64,000 bases of DNA from Philonthus cognatus (GCA_932526585.2 OW052243.1:125357101-125421100), one strand, 5' to 3'; numbered from the stretch's first letter, positions 43,007 to 54,600 are shown. Made by a program: numbers and translations. Notes: generated by a model not told the origin, from the sequence alone.

Positions 43007-43345
43007 ACACAGACAGATACATTGAGAAAAAAGGGTTATTAAGTATTGTGCTAATTACATCAATAATTTCAATTTATATAAAGGTTATTTCCATGTCAAA
43101 ACGTCAAAAATAAAAATTTTTTATGAACTCTAGTAAGAATAATAATAATAAATATTTCTCAACAGGAAACAAATTCTCAAATAAATAACAATTTAGTATT
43201 AATAGAAAATATACACAGACAGATACATTCTCAAAATGTGTGAAACTATTATTACTAGTACTTATAATTTATGCTAATTACGTTAATAATGTCAATTTAT
43301 GCCAACAAAAGTCCATTTATGTCAAAATTAATTGACGTTTTCTGT
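43007..43345. repeat. Imperfect direct repeat, about 210-bp spacing
   Basis: ACACAGACAGATACATT at 43008 and 43215 is followed in both by TGCTAATTAC(A/G)T, ATAAT(T)TCAATTTAT and CCAT...TGTCAAAA. Diverged, non-coding. Confidence 0.6.
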
Positions 43346-43438
43346 TTTTTTTTCACGTCAAAATGTCAAAAATGCATTCTCCTCTAAAACAATGAACTAT
43401 TTACGTTTACGTAAAAAAAAATCTGAACTTATATTATT

Positions 43439-43727
43439 CCAAACATTAAAAGTGCAATTCTTTTCGCAATCTACAACAAGTTAGTCTTACAAAGACTATA
43501 TCAAACACTCATCAAAACAACTACTTCCCGGGCTAATACCCCGACGGACATTGAATTATACAACAAGTGTTAATTCAATGTCCGTCGGGGTATTAGCCCG
43601 GGAAGTAGTTGTTTTGATGAGTGTTTGATATAGTCTTTGTAAGACTAACTTGTTGTAGATTGCGAAAAGAATCGCACTTTTAATGTTTGAAGTATTCTGC
43701 AACCAAGAATTGGCAATTTCATTTATA
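43439..43727. mobile_element. FB2 foldback element, short internal-deletion copy
   Basis: Same outer arms as the 39.3 kb copy, but the turn falls inside TACAACAAGTGTTAATTC, so about 90 bases per arm and the hammerhead region are gone. Both arms share ATCAAAACAACTACTTC where other copies have ATTGAAACAAC, a change present on both arms, which points to arm-to-arm copying after mutation. Confidence 0.9.
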
Positions 43728-43764
43728 CTTATATTATTCCGATTGAAGTAGATGTGTGTGTGTG

Positions 43765-43905
43765 TATAATTTTAAACTTGAGAACAAATCAGTGTTTTAT
43801 ACGCGTGGTGCATGAAGTAAAATTTCGAGTTTAGAAAAGCCTGAAAATTTTAAGGCTTTTCTCAGCTCGAAATTTTACTTCATGCTTAACCTGGGACTGA
43901 AAATA
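43765..43905. repeat. FB1 core, loopless
   Basis: 43812-43885: left arm to GCCTGAAAATTT, then directly AAGGCTTTTCTC and the right arm. The GC loop is absent. Confidence 0.85.
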
Positions 43906-44084
43906 CTAGTTTAAAACTTCAAATTAAATGAAATAGTTAGGATGAATTATTAAATTGAATTAAAAATAATATAAGAAAGTAATATTGTCTAAAATCCACA
44001 AACGATGAGCCTTGAAATGTTTATAGTAATAATATCTTTGGTTTTATATAATTGTTATAGAATACAAAATGTAAAACCAAGTTT

Positions 44085-44365
44085 TCAAACTTTTCTAAAC
44101 TCGAAATATTAAGGAGTGGAAATATTTGTTAAACGTTTTAAATTAAACGAAATAGATAAGATAAATTATTCAAATAATTTATTGAAGTTGTATTTTACGC
44201 GCATAAAACACTGAAATACTGTGAAATTAAAAATATATTTAACTTCACAATATTTTAGTGTTTTATACGCGTAACGCATTAAGTAAAATTTCGAGTTTAA
44301 AAGAGCCTACAAATTTGAAGGCTTTTCTAAATTCGAAATTTTACTTCATGCTTAACCAAGGAGTT
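44085..44365. repeat. FB1 fragments
   Basis: A right-half remnant at 44088-44130 and a loopless core at 44277-44350 with left junction TTATACGCGTAACGC. The flanks 43925-43990 and 44385-44455 repeat a GAAATAGT...AATAATAT(A/T)AGAAAGTAAT block, another local duplication. Confidence 0.78.
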
Positions 44366-45241
44366 AAAACACCCGTTAAAAGTTTGAAAGAGAACGAAAT
44401 AGTATATAAATTATTTAATTCAATTAAAAATAATATTAGAAAGTAATACTGCCTGAAATCCACAAACGATGAGCCTTGAAATATTTATAGTCTTTGGGTT
44501 TATGTAATTGTAATTTAATATAAAATGTAAAAGTGTGTGTGTAGTGTACGTATTAAGAAAATGAGGCAATTAATTATAATTTCATTGGAAACACTTCGCG
44601 TTACAGGTAAGTGTCCCGGCGCATCCGCCATAATTGCCCTCTTTAAATAATAAAGCGAAACTGGGGTATATTACTTTTTATTGCAAAGGCATAAAGTTTA
44701 CGGAGTAATTTTGACCTCTTCAGCAAAGGGCGAGAGGAAAACTCCAAAAGAAAATGTATTTACACATTCCGGGCAAAAAATAACTGCGGCACTAAAAGTG
44801 GCCCTCTGAACGCCGCGTGCATTCACACCGGCCGGGTCTTTCTTTATTAAATAAAACTTTGACAATTTGATAATGTGCTGAAAAAAAGACGCGTTTTTTG
44901 TGTATTTAAATTTGTGTGTTTACTTAGTTAAAGAATTCGTATGGATACGTTTTAAGTAAATAAAGAATATAACTGTAATTATCAATTAATGTATGAAATA
45001 TTCGGATTATAACAGCAGTGCATTGGAAATAATGGATATGTAATTGGTTTAATGTATTACAGCAGAATTTAAATGAACTAATGGTTGGTTTCATTCACAT
45101 TTTTAATTAGGATTTATTATAGACATATCCTGTGATTTATTATTACATTCTATTATCAAAGTTAATCTTTAATTTTTTATAATTGTATTATCAGTAACCT
45201 AACCTCATAATCAGTAATATCAATTAGGTATTTTATATATA
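44366..45241. other. Gap without gene
   Basis: 44580-44840 is GC-richer, single-copy-looking, with CpG words (GGCGCATCCGCC, GAACGCCGCGTGC). No frame recognised. The remainder is AT-rich. Confidence 0.45.
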
Positions 45242-45600
45242 CAGGGAGTTTTTTTAAGTATATATAAATGTATCCGATTTGTACTGTGTACATTTTTAAC
45301 CATACGTTGTATTTGAAAAGTGTTCTGTTTGAATTTTTTAACGAGATTAAACATAATTTTCTAAACTCGAAATTTTATTTCATGCGCCACGCTTAAAACA
45401 CTGATAATTTGTGAAGTATAAAATATACTGTTAAAATAGTATGCTATATCAGTATATTTTAAACTTAATGTTAAATCAGTGTTGTATACGTCTGGCAGAT
45501 AAAGTAAAATTTCGAGTTTAGAGAAGCCTGAACATTTTAAGGCTTTTCTTAATTTTACTTCATGCTTAATCAAGGATTGTAAACATTAAATAATGTCTTT
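45242..45600. repeat. FB1 element, decayed
   Basis: Left outer end CAGGGAGTTTTTTTAAGTA after TA, half-core at 45355-45390, inner junction GCGCCACGCTTAAAACACTG, spacer ATACTGTTAAAATAGTAT, reduced core 45495-45570. The right end has decayed. Confidence 0.8.
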
Positions 45601-45654
45601 TCATAAATCTTACATTTTTCTGCATATAATCTGCATATTAGGTTACTTTTATTT

Positions 45655-45775
45655 AGTTTCAGAGGTTCGTACTTTTATATAAAATACCCCGTAAGTATTC
45701 ATAATTTTCATATTTATACTCAAAATGAGGTGCATGTTACTATGCTGCCAGGCGCATGCACGATTTTTTACAAGT
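45655..45775 (-). repeat. Repeat shared with 54232-54345
   Basis: Minus strand TGCGCCTGGCAGCATAGTAA, CATTTTGAGTATAAATATG and ATACTTACGGGGTATTTTAT matches the plus strand at 54232-54345. Two copies only; no coding potential. Confidence 0.75.
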
Positions 45776-45966
45776 TGAACAAATATGATAAATAGATTTT
45801 GCTAATGTGTCTAATAAAAGTAGGTAATCTATACTCTATTGATTCTGCTAATTTGTCTAAAAAAAATGGAAATCTATTTTCTAGTACTGAAAAATGTATA
45901 AAAATAACTAAGTAGACCTATGGTCTATAGCCCGTTTATAGACATATTTTTTTAAACAATTTTGTA
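45776..45966. other. Short gap
   Basis: AT-rich; TTTTGCTAATGTGTCTAATA and TTCTGCTAATTTGTCTAAAA form a small direct repeat. No gene. Confidence 0.4.
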
Positions 45967-46186
45967 TTGTGGAGGCTTCTACTTCGTTATACATGTTAAT
46001 TTATTAATAAGAAACGGTTTAACTTTGTTTGTATAACACAATTTATTTTTATGAGACTGCAGTTTCGGCAAATTTAGCTTGCCATTATCAAACATGTTTG
46101 ATAATGGCAAGCTAAATTTACCGAAACTGCAGTCACATAAAAATAAATTGTGTTATACAAACAAAGTTAAACCGTTTCTTAATAAT
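45967..46186. repeat. FB3 foldback palindrome, young copy
   Basis: Arms nearly perfect over about 90 bases: AAGAAACGGTTTAACTTTG, GTATAACACAATTTATTTTT, GACTGCAGTTTCGGCAAATT, TAGCTTGCCATTATCAAACA. The left outer end TGTGGAGGCTTCTACTTCG lies outside the palindrome. Confidence 0.9.
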
Positions 46187-46400
46187 ATTTTTTTAAATTT
46201 TAAATTATGGTATTATATTTAGAATTATTTTGTTAAACGTCTATAAATAAAGTTGTTATATAATAGAAATTAAAATTTCTTTTACCTTCTACAATAAAAA
46301 ATCACAAGACCACAATATTATTTCAAACAATATATATTGTAGAAAATCCATTGACGGAAACAAAAAATAGCTTATACAAGCAAATCTGCTTATAACTATA

Positions 46401-47203
46401 CAGGGTGAGTTTTTTTTCATGTTCTCTATGGGGATCTCGGAAACTATAAGAGATAGAGAAACGGTTAACAGGGAAAAGTAAAATGTGAAAAGTCTAGATT
46501 TTTTTCGGTTAATAAAAGAGATAAAAAAAACTATACATAGCAAAGTTTTAAATAATTTTACACTGAATAGTAAAATGTTATCAGATATTTTATAATGAAA
46601 AGAGTTTTTGAGATATAACACAAACTTTCATTTTTTTCTTAATGGAAACCATAGTTGGCTATGTTATCATTAAAAAGGATTTTTTTTCCTCTTAAAACTG
46701 GTGTATCACTTGACATACTTATTAATAAAAACTGAGTTATTAGGAATTTTCTATAGCTTTTTGACAACAAAAAAATATTTAGCAATTAAAAAAATTACAA
46801 TTATAAAACAATTGCGGCTTTTTGTATCATAGGTTTATAAAATATAAAAAAGTTAATAACTCAGTTATTTTTGTAAATAAATATGTCAAGTGACACATAT
46901 AATTAAAGAGGAAAATAATTTTTCTAATAATGACATAACCAACTATGGGTTCTATTTAAAAAATGTAAGTTTGTGTTATATTTCGAAAACGAAAGTCGAT
47001 AGAACAAATCTGATAAAATGTTATTATTCATTGTCAAATTATCTGAAATTTTTCCGTTTATAGTTTTTTCGACTTTTTCGAAAACTTTACAAACGTCATT
47101 TTATTCAGCTCATAAAACTGCACTACTTTGCCTATTTAACCGTATCTCTATCTCTTATAGTTTCCGAGATCTTCATAGAGAACATGAAAGTAAACTCACC
47201 CTG
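46401..47203. mobile_element. Foldback MITE with about 390-bp arms, TA flanks
   Basis: An 803-bp element, almost entirely palindromic. Ends CAGGGTGAGTTT...CATGTTCTCTATG and mirror, TA on both sides (46399-46400 and 47204-47205). The first 70 bases match at over 90 percent; inner arms (CACTTGACATA, ACTGAGTTATTA, TAGCAATTAAAAAAATTACA) match less well. Frames of 110 and 66 codons in it are arm artefacts. TA flanks and CAGGG termini fit the Tc1/mariner superfamily. Confidence 0.9.
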
Positions 47204-47205
47204 TA

Positions 47206-47733
47206 CATAACTAAGTAATCAATCTTTAGCCTACTTTTTAATTATTAGTGTAACAAAATTTGTGTAAATATACGTCGATCCAAATTATCCACTCAGCGAT
47301 TAATTTTAATAATCCCAGCGTTAGTAATCTAATCAACATAATTAAATCCACCCCCCATTCATCGCATTGATGAAAAGTTATGTACAAATCACGCAAAATC
47401 CCAGAACGCCGCTTGAATCGCGCTCAAATCCCTAAAACTTTTATCCAATTTTATTTCTAGCGCATCAACCGGCTGATCTGTACCATCCCCTTTATTATTT
47501 TAATTCGCTCCTCTCTTTTATCGAACGGCATTCCTGAATTGCAATGTATGCGCTACACGTAAATTTAAATTTATGTGTTTGTACGTACGTTCGCTTTATT
47601 TATCGTTCACTGGAGTCATCGTCAAAATTTTACTAAAGTAATTTATATATTTACGATAAAATTATTTGTAATATAAACTGAAAAACTAAGCCAATGACCT
47701 TAGTCGGTTTGATAAATATTTTATAAAATAAAA
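47206..47733. other. Single-copy-looking gap
   Basis: 47280-47540 has moderate GC and CpG words and no repeats. No coding frame. Remainder AT-rich. Confidence 0.4.
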
Positions 47734-47735
47734 TA

Positions 47736-48469
47736 CAGTGGGTGAATAAGTTTTAGTTACACTATATTTTATATTATTATTTAATATTTGTCCGCTCAAA
47801 ATGCACATAGATGGTTTGTCCGGAAAGCAATGACAATATTTTTTTGCGCTAACCGTTGGTATCAGTAAGGGATTTTGGCGAAACAAATATTTTTATCGCT
47901 GCCCACATTTTTCTGTAGCTTAGATCTGCTTCTGTTTGGCTTCTATTTGTTTCCTAGGTTCTTATTTAAGGTAAAAATACAAAATGTTGATACAATTAAA
48001 CTCGTAAAGATGTCGTGACTTTTCAAATATAAAAAATGTCTGCCATTACTCTCATTACACACTAGACAAACCCTGTCTACATTTTAGTTTTCGGGCCCTA
48101 TGTTTTGATATATTCATTCTGGCAATACTGTTTAACATATTTTGCAGTTACAATACGATAAGTCTGCTAAACATTGCATCTTGAGGTAACCAAAAAAAAT
48201 CTTGTAGAGTGATTAAACTTTGGCATCACGATAATGAATTAAAAGAAAATGTTATAAAATGCATTCAGAGTATGCCAAAAAGGGTGCAGGCTATAATCGA
48301 TGCCAGGGATGTTCTACTAAATATTGAGAGAGTTTTCTATACATTTTGTATCGTGTGTTTTTTCAAATATATATTTTTCCAATCAAAAATACATTCTTTG
48401 GTTATTATTAATTGTATTAGAAATACCTAATTTACTTAAAGAAGCAAACAAAAGTATAAATTCCCACTA
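47736..48469 (+). mobile_element. Tc1/mariner-like relic with degenerate TIRs
   Basis: Left end TA-CAGTGGGTGAATAAGTTT and right end, other strand, TAGTGGGAATTTATACTTTT are recognisable inverted ends about 735 bp apart, much shorter than an autonomous element. The interior keeps only the 3' end of a transposase (next entry). Confidence 0.65.
48200..48340 (+). pseudogene. Tc1-like transposase, C-terminal fragment
   Basis: Reads KLWHHDNELKENVIKCIQSM then PKRVQAIIDARD. The SMPKRVQAII segment is the conserved C-terminal helix of many Tc1-like transposases (usually followed by a Gly-rich end and a stop). No DDE motif is present upstream; the frame runs on past the usual end. Short 3' remnant. Confidence 0.6.
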
Positions 48470-48694
48470 TTTTAAAATGCTATACGGCTTCAAAGTGATC
48501 ATAACGTATTTTTTTCACGTAAAGTTAATAATTTGGCCAGCTGTACATGTACTTTTCAATATTTTTATTCAAAGTTTCGATTCATTACGATCAATTTTAA
48601 CGTTAAAACTCTGTTTTTGTAATTACAATACTCTTTATTAAACTCGATACGTGTTGTGTTATAACTTAGTAGACGATATTTTCAAAATATAAAA
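48470..48694. other. Short gap
   Basis: AT-rich, nothing recognised. Confidence 0.4.
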
Positions 48695-48900
48695 ACGAAT
48701 TAAAATAAAATTCACTTTCTGCACAAATTTAGTTTTGCTGAGACTTTTGAAAATATTCATTGAAACAACTACTACCCGAGCTAATACCCCGACAGATATT
48801 GAATTGAACAATGAATATTTGGGTTACTAATTTATGCATAATTTATGTACAAAATGTAACATCAGGTCAAATTTTTCTCTCAAACTAAATGAACTAAATG
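48695..48900. repeat. FB2b half copy
   Basis: AACGAATTAAAAT, CACTTTCTGCA, ATTGAAACAACTACTACCCG, AGCTAATACCCCGACAGATA, then TAACATCAGGTCAAATTT. Related to the FB2 arm but with different outer sequence. Confidence 0.75.
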
Positions 48901-49449
48901 AACAAAGAGGAAATTGAAACAATAAAAAAAATGACGGAATAAATATTAATCGAAAGAATCGTAGGCTAGCTTAGAGTAACGTGCAATCCTTAGTTATGTG
49001 ATATTTGATCGGTGATATTTTATCACACAATAGATTATGCTTAATGTGATATATGTCTGTGACAAAGGTGAGATAATCAATTTCGTTAAGATTATTTATT
49101 TTGATGTATCTACGTTTCTTAATAATTTTTCTTATTTTTCCTTTAAACTTATTTAGTTAATGTATTATCACAGTTTTATCATTTTGTTGTTTACTTTCTA
49201 TTTCAATATATTTGTCAATATGTTTGTCATAGTCAATTTTTAGATACGTGATATATAATCTGTGATATTTTATCTTTAATTAATTTCTTCTTAATATTGC
49301 ATGTATGTAATAAATGTGATAATCTACTTATTTAACATCTATTGATTTGAGTTATTTATATTTTCTTAGGTGAATTATATGCTTATAATATATTGTCACC
49401 AATTTGGTCAAGGCGTTAGCAACATTAAATATATTCTTTGGGCTATTTG
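48901..49449. other. AT-rich gap
   Basis: Loose direct repeats of GTGATAT(T/A)T and TCTGTGA words (48995-49330) suggest an old local duplication. No gene. Confidence 0.4.
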
Positions 49450-49639
49450 GGCACGCCACATTAGAGGGGGCGCAGTAAGATATCAGGAGGGGCGCAGCAG
49501 ATAGATTTTCTAAAGAGTAGGTGAAGTGAAATAAGGCTATAATGGTGTTTCAGTCTAACTAAAAAACCCAAATAAAACCAGGAAGGGGGGCGTGGTGTTA
49601 TGAGGGGGGGGGCGACCTCATAAAGGTTGAGAACCCCTG
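49450..49639. mobile_element. hAT fragment, one end only
   Basis: The minus strand from 49639 starts CAGGGGTTCTCAACC, a classic hAT terminus, followed by GAGGTCGCCCCCCCCC. GGGGCGCAG words at 49468 and 49492 belong to the same element. The opposite end and target duplication are not found. Confidence 0.7.
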
Positions 49640-50984
49640 CTCTAGAGGATTGACAATCTAACAAGAAAATAAAAAATTGACTTTATGCAAATTCTACAGC
49701 GGTGTAACTCCTTAAGTCGTTGGTAGGTGCAAACATATTAATAATTTAGAGAGTGGCATAAAGGTGACGGTACACTTTAACATAAAGTAAAATTGACAAT
49801 CTTTTTATTTTGGTTATTCTTAGTTGCTAGATACATATTTGGATCCGTTGCGACATTTTTAAAGTTAAAGAAAATATTTTTAAACATTAAAATGATCGTA
49901 AGATAATGTTTTTTTAACTTAAAAATATTTAAAATAAAGAATTTCATTATGCTTATTTAATTTCCAAGTTAAAATGAAAATAAGAAAATAAAATTGTTAT
50001 CCTGACAGAGAGTACAAAAGTGTTCACAAATGAAGACAGACACTTCTTGCTTTATATATTAAGCCCTGCATAATTAATATGATTAGCAAAAAGCATTTTC
50101 CTGGTGTGTATTTCGAAAATCACTTCGATACTTCACCTCGAGTAATTTCCTCGAGTAATTTCCTCGAGTAATTTATCACTTAGAATATGAATAATTACGA
50201 ATGTGTTTTATAGAATAATAGAGTAGGCAAGTAGTTACGTTTAATCCCACGACGACCATGCGAACTAGTAATTTGCCTTTCCTGATTTAATACTTGAGGA
50301 AAAAGGCATGTTTTCAATTATGATGAATTGCCGCCCTTTCGTTGATTCGCAACGGAATTGATTTAGAAAACGCCCTTTTACTTAAAAGTAGTTCATTTAA
50401 TACTCGAACTCAAACGGATTATATTGGCTGAAAAATAAAATCAAATCAGAGATACTTTGAAGTATGTTGTACCGATTCACCAGTTATCTAATTATATCCC
50501 GATCAAAGGGCGCGCAGCAAAACTAAATATTTATGCAAACACACGCGCGCGCGCTATCTCGAATGATTAATTTAATCGCGAAGAGAATAAACCGAGGCTG
50601 CAATATCTGACACAATTTGGGAGTTGTCGAATTACTAGGAGTTATAAAAGTTGTGTAAAACCCTAGAGGTTAAGTCTACTACTACAAGGTCGTGGCACAC
50701 GGTAAAATATTAAAAGGTTTTTGATGAAATTGGACAGAGCAGGAAAGAGCGAAAATGAAATTGCTTGTCAGAAAGAGAATCATTCTAGAAGCAATCCAGC
50801 CGGCTACTCATCATCTACCAATTACATCAATTACCGCCATGCAAAATATTTCCCTCCCTCTAATCGACGTTTCGAATATTATTCCAACTACTTTTTACTC
50901 TCCTACAACATATGTATAAAATACTTTTATTTTAATAAAAAATTTTGACATTTGTAAACAATTGTAAATTATGAATGAAATTGC
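49640..50984. other. Gap, partly single-copy-looking
   Basis: Contains three tandem CTCGAGTAATTTC units (50136-50173), a CACACGCGCGCGCGCGC run near 50539, and a moderately GC-rich stretch 50215-50660. A 75-codon plus frame at 50721 has no recognisable domain. No gene called. Confidence 0.45.
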
Positions 50985-51175
50985 TAATACTTGGTTGTAG
51001 AATACTTCAATATATCAAAAGTGCGATGAAATTGCTAATACGTGGTTGTAGAATACTTCAATATATCAATAGTGCGTTTTTTACGCAATCTACAACAATA
51101 CTTAAGTGTTTAATTTTGTTTTTGTTGTAGATTACGTAAAGAATAGCACTTTTAATGTTTTAACTGCAAATTATA
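50985..51175. repeat. FB2 outer-end relic, duplicated
   Basis: GAAATTGCTAATACTTGGTTG, TAGAATACTTCAATATATC and AGTGCG occur twice in tandem (50981 and 51025), then mirror TTGTTGTAGATTACGTAAAG. It is the FB2 end with the inner arm lost. Confidence 0.75.
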
Positions 51176-51250
51176 ATGATTTTGTTAATTATAATAAATA
51201 AAAATCATATAATTTAATATTTTTAATATTTTTTGTATCGAAAGTCTAAA

Positions 51251-51300
51251 GCATAGCTGTACTGAAGAGGAATAAATCCCGAAACGCGTCTATACATGGT
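51251..51300 (+). ncRNA. Hammerhead-ribozyme-like motif, copy C
   Basis: Plus strand: GCAUAGCUGUA, CUGAAGA (51262-51268), stem II GGAA-UAAA-UCCC with one A-C mismatch and G-C at the closing position, GAAA (51281-51284), CGCGUC (51285-51290), UAUACAUGG. Every invariant core position is present. Stem I pairs over UGUA/UAUA including a G-U, and again over CAU/AUG across a small internal loop. Of the copies in the window this one keeps core and both flanking stems best. Minimal stem III as in the others. Downstream is an FB2b arm, so cleavage would free its 5' end. Confidence 0.72.
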
Positions 51301-51610
51301 TTTAAACTTTTTGTTTAGGATAGCCTAAGATTATTTCAATTAATATTCCTTAACTGAACATTTTTTCAATTTATTTCAATTTCCTGTTTGTTCATTTAGT
51401 TTGGTGAAAGAATAATTTGACCTGATGTTACATTTTGCATATAAATTATGTATAGAATAATAAATCTGTTGTATAACTCAAATATTCATTGTTTAATTCA
51501 ATATCTGTCGGGATCTTAGCTTGAGAAGCAGTTTTTTTCAATAAATATTTTGAAAAGTCTCAGCGAGACTATCTTTTTGCAGAAAGTCGATAATAATTTT
51601 AGTTCGATTT
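51301..51610 (-). repeat. FB2b arm following hammerhead copy C
   Basis: AATTTGACCTGATGTTACAT, ATAACTCAAATATTCATTG, AATTCAATATCTGTCGGGAT and TTTTTGCAGAAAGTCGATA: the FB2b arm in the orientation opposite to 48695. It links FB2b to the same ribozyme seen in FB2. Confidence 0.78.
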
Positions 51611-52512
51611 TATATTTTTTAAATAAAAATTCTTGACGATCTATTTTTTTGCCAGTTTAACTGCCAACATTTATTTCACTATTCAAATTAAATTGATGTG
51701 TATACACTGAGAGATGCAAATAGCAATCAAAGTGTTAATTAAACATAACTAAAATGCAAGACCTAATTATAACAAGTTTTACTTGAAAAACTTTAGGATT
51801 ATAATTCAGGTCTATCAGTTGAAATCAGTATGTAGTAGTTGTGTGTTAGTTACGAAATCAATAGCAAATTTATTGATTTTGTAGTAGATTATAACTTGTA
51901 ACAACCACTGTCCTATAAATATACTTTGTCTACAAGTTAGTTTAAATTAAACAAATAATTGTAATAGAGTAAGTTTTGTTAGTCTAGATTAAATAGCCAT
52001 TATTTTTATTTTTATTTAGTTTAGGCGTTCATTATTAATGATTTTTTTTAATGGAATATGAACTTACACTATTTTGTGATTTTTAAAGAGTAGCTCATCA
52101 TTTATAAAATTTGTTCCATCAAGGAACTCTTAAAAGCGTCGTGATTGATCGCGTTGATTTAATTTAATGCCCAATTAATCGACATTTTATTGCGCCCCGA
52201 ATCGTCGAATGCGCGAAATTAATAAGCCCCCTAAATACCGGAACGTCCGTCAAGTGGAGCCCATTTAAATTAATTCTCCCTTTTTGTGATTCGCCCCACT
52301 TATTCACACACCAAAAATTTTGAATAATAACCTGCCCTAACCGTTATTACAAAAGCCCGCCTAAAGAAGTCCAATTAAACATTCTCTCCCTTTTACTCGA
52401 GTTTATAGCCATACATTCATTCGATGTTTTACTTAATCTAATATTATACTGCTAATTAAACAAATTTCTCTCTTGTAATTTTATAAATATTAAACTCCAT
52501 ATTTAGAATATA
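51611..52512. other. Gap without gene
   Basis: AT-rich to 52120; 52130-52400 is a GC-richer, repeat-free island with CpG words and several TTAATT and TTTAAATTAATT words. No coding frame. Confidence 0.45.
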
Positions 52513-54011
52513 CAAGACATTTTTTGTTTTAGTATACGAGTACAAATGCATACGCTGTTAATCTTTAGACATGCTTTGTTTTTTAAAAGAGTTAAATTTT
52601 CAGGCTTTTCTAAACTCGAAATTTTACTTCAGGCGCCATGCGTATAAAAAAATTGTTCCAAGTGAAGTTTAAAATATACGTCTGTCTTTATCATACTGCT
52701 TTGGCAGTATATTGTGAACTTCATTATATTTTAGAGTTTAATACGCGTGGGGCATGAAGTAAAATTTCGAGTTTAGAAAAGCCTGAAAATTTGGTTTGGT
52801 CGCGTAGCGAAGCGGAGCGCTAAACCAAATTTTCAGGCTTTTCTAAACTCGAAATATTACTTCATGCGCCAGGCGTATACAACACTGAAATATACTGGTT
52901 TAGCATACTGTTTTAACAGTATATTTTAATCTATACAATTGTTCATTGTTTTATACGCGTGGCGCATAAAGTAAAATTTCGAGTTTACAAAAGCCTGCAT
53001 TTGGATTTGCATACTGCTTTAGAAGTATATTTTGAATTTTACTTTAAATCAGTGCTTTATACGCGTGGTGCATGAAGTAAAATTTCGAGTTTAGAAAAGC
53101 CTGAAAATTTGGTTTGGTCGCTCCGCTTCGCGAACGAACCACATTTGCAGGCTTTTCTAAACTCGAAATTTTACCTTATGCGCCACGCGTATAAAACACT
53201 GATTTAAGATGAAGTTCAAAATATTCTACAAAAGCAGTATGCTAAAAACGTGTATTCTGAACATCACATCACATCAGTGTTTTGTACACGTGGCGCATGA
53301 AGTGAAATTTCGAGATTAGAAAAGCCTGACAATTTTGTTTGATAGCGTAGCGAAGAGAAGCGAATATCTAAACTCAAAATTTTACTCCATGCCTAATCTG
53401 GGAGTGGAAAATACTCGTTTGAAAGTTCAATTTAAATTATTTGTAAAAACAACGAATATCTGAAAATTTACAGCGTATATATTGTATTGAGGTATGTATA
53501 CCTCGACGCCGAGCGCTAAACCAAATTTTCAGGCTTTTCTAAACTCGAAATATTACTTCATGCGCCAGGCGTATACAACACTGTAATATACTGGTTTAGC
53601 ATACTGTTTTAACAGTATATTTTAATCTTAACAATTGTTCAGTGTTTTATACGCGTGGCGCATAAAGTAAAATTTCGAGTTTACAAAAGCCTGCATTTGG
53701 ATTTGCATACTGCTTTAGAAGTATATTTTGAATTTTACTTTAAATCAGTGCTTTATACGCGTGGCGCATGAAGTAAAATTTCGACTTTAGAAAAGCCTGA
53801 AAATTTGGTTTGGTCGCTCCGCTTCGCGGAGCGACCAAGCCAAATTTTAAGGCTTTTCTAAACTCGAAATTTTACTTCATGCTTAATCTGGAAGTGGAAA
53901 ACACTCGTTTAAAGCTTCAAATTAAACTCTTTAAGAAAAACAACTAATAACTGAAGATTTACAGCATATACGCTTTAAATGAGATATGTATATTTTAATG
54001 GAAAACTCCTG
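52513..54011. mobile_element. FB1 cluster with internal 0.7-kb-offset duplication
   Basis: Outer ends near 52513 (CAAGACATTTTTTGTTTTAG) and 54011. Contains full cores at 52759-52867, 53072-53180 and 53772-53882 and partial cores at 52595, 52974, 53300, 53517 and 53665. The block from 52815 (GAGCGCTAAACCAAATTTTC) recurs at 53511, almost identical over about 290 bases including CATACTGCTTTAGAAGTAT. The loops differ between cores. Confidence 0.85.
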
Positions 54012-54231
54012 GTAGATACATTTTATATTTTGATTTTATTCTTTATTTATTAAAATATTATAATACCATATTTATTTTCAGTGTTGTTTCCAGTTAAGAT
54101 TAGGTCTTTTGTGTGTTTTATCTAATAAATCTCTCTTTGTGCTTGTAAGCACGAAGTAAATATTTCGTCTTCAAAAAAATCCTAATCTAAATTCAAATTT
54201 TTAAGGTTTTTTATTTATGCCTTAGAGAAAT
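54012..54231. other. Short gap with FB1-like remnant
   Basis: GTAAGCACGAAGTAAATATTTCG (54146-54168) and AATTTTTAAGGTTTTTTATT hint at a very old FB1 core. Confidence 0.4.
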
Positions 54232-54345
54232 GGTGAATGCGCCTGGCAGCGTACTAACATTCACCACATTTTGAGCATGAATATGAAATTTATAAATACT
54301 TACTAAGTAATTCATATATAAGTATGAGCCTGAGAAACTGAAAAT
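54232..54345 (+). repeat. Repeat shared with 45655-45775
   Basis: Plus-strand copy of the same unit: ATGCGCCTGGCAGCGTACTA, CATTTTGAGCATGAATATG. Confidence 0.75.
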
Positions 54346-54600
54346 GCAACCCAACAGGCAGTTTAAAATTTATGAAAGAAAATACGTTATATTTTATGTC
54401 AATAGACATTTGATATTTATTTACACGGAAAATATAAATATTTATTACTATTTAGTCTGGTTTTATATTATAGTGATTAAAGATGTTTTTAAGCTTAAGA
54501 ATATGTCAGTGCCCTGGCGCATAAAGTACATATATTTTATACAACTTTAGTTAACCCTGAAAATGTTCAAAGTCGAAATATTTACGTTATGCCCTATAAG
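54346..54600. repeat. FB1 very degenerate copy
   Basis: From about 54505: CAGTGCCCTGGCGCATAAAGTA, later CCCTGAAAATGTTCAAAGTCG and TTACGTTATGCC. The sequence before it is AT-rich, with a 68-codon compositional frame. Confidence 0.55.

Noticed and set aside
46289..46621. 110-codon minus frame at 46289
   Set aside because: It crosses the left end of a palindromic MITE and is Ile/Phe/Ser-rich by composition.
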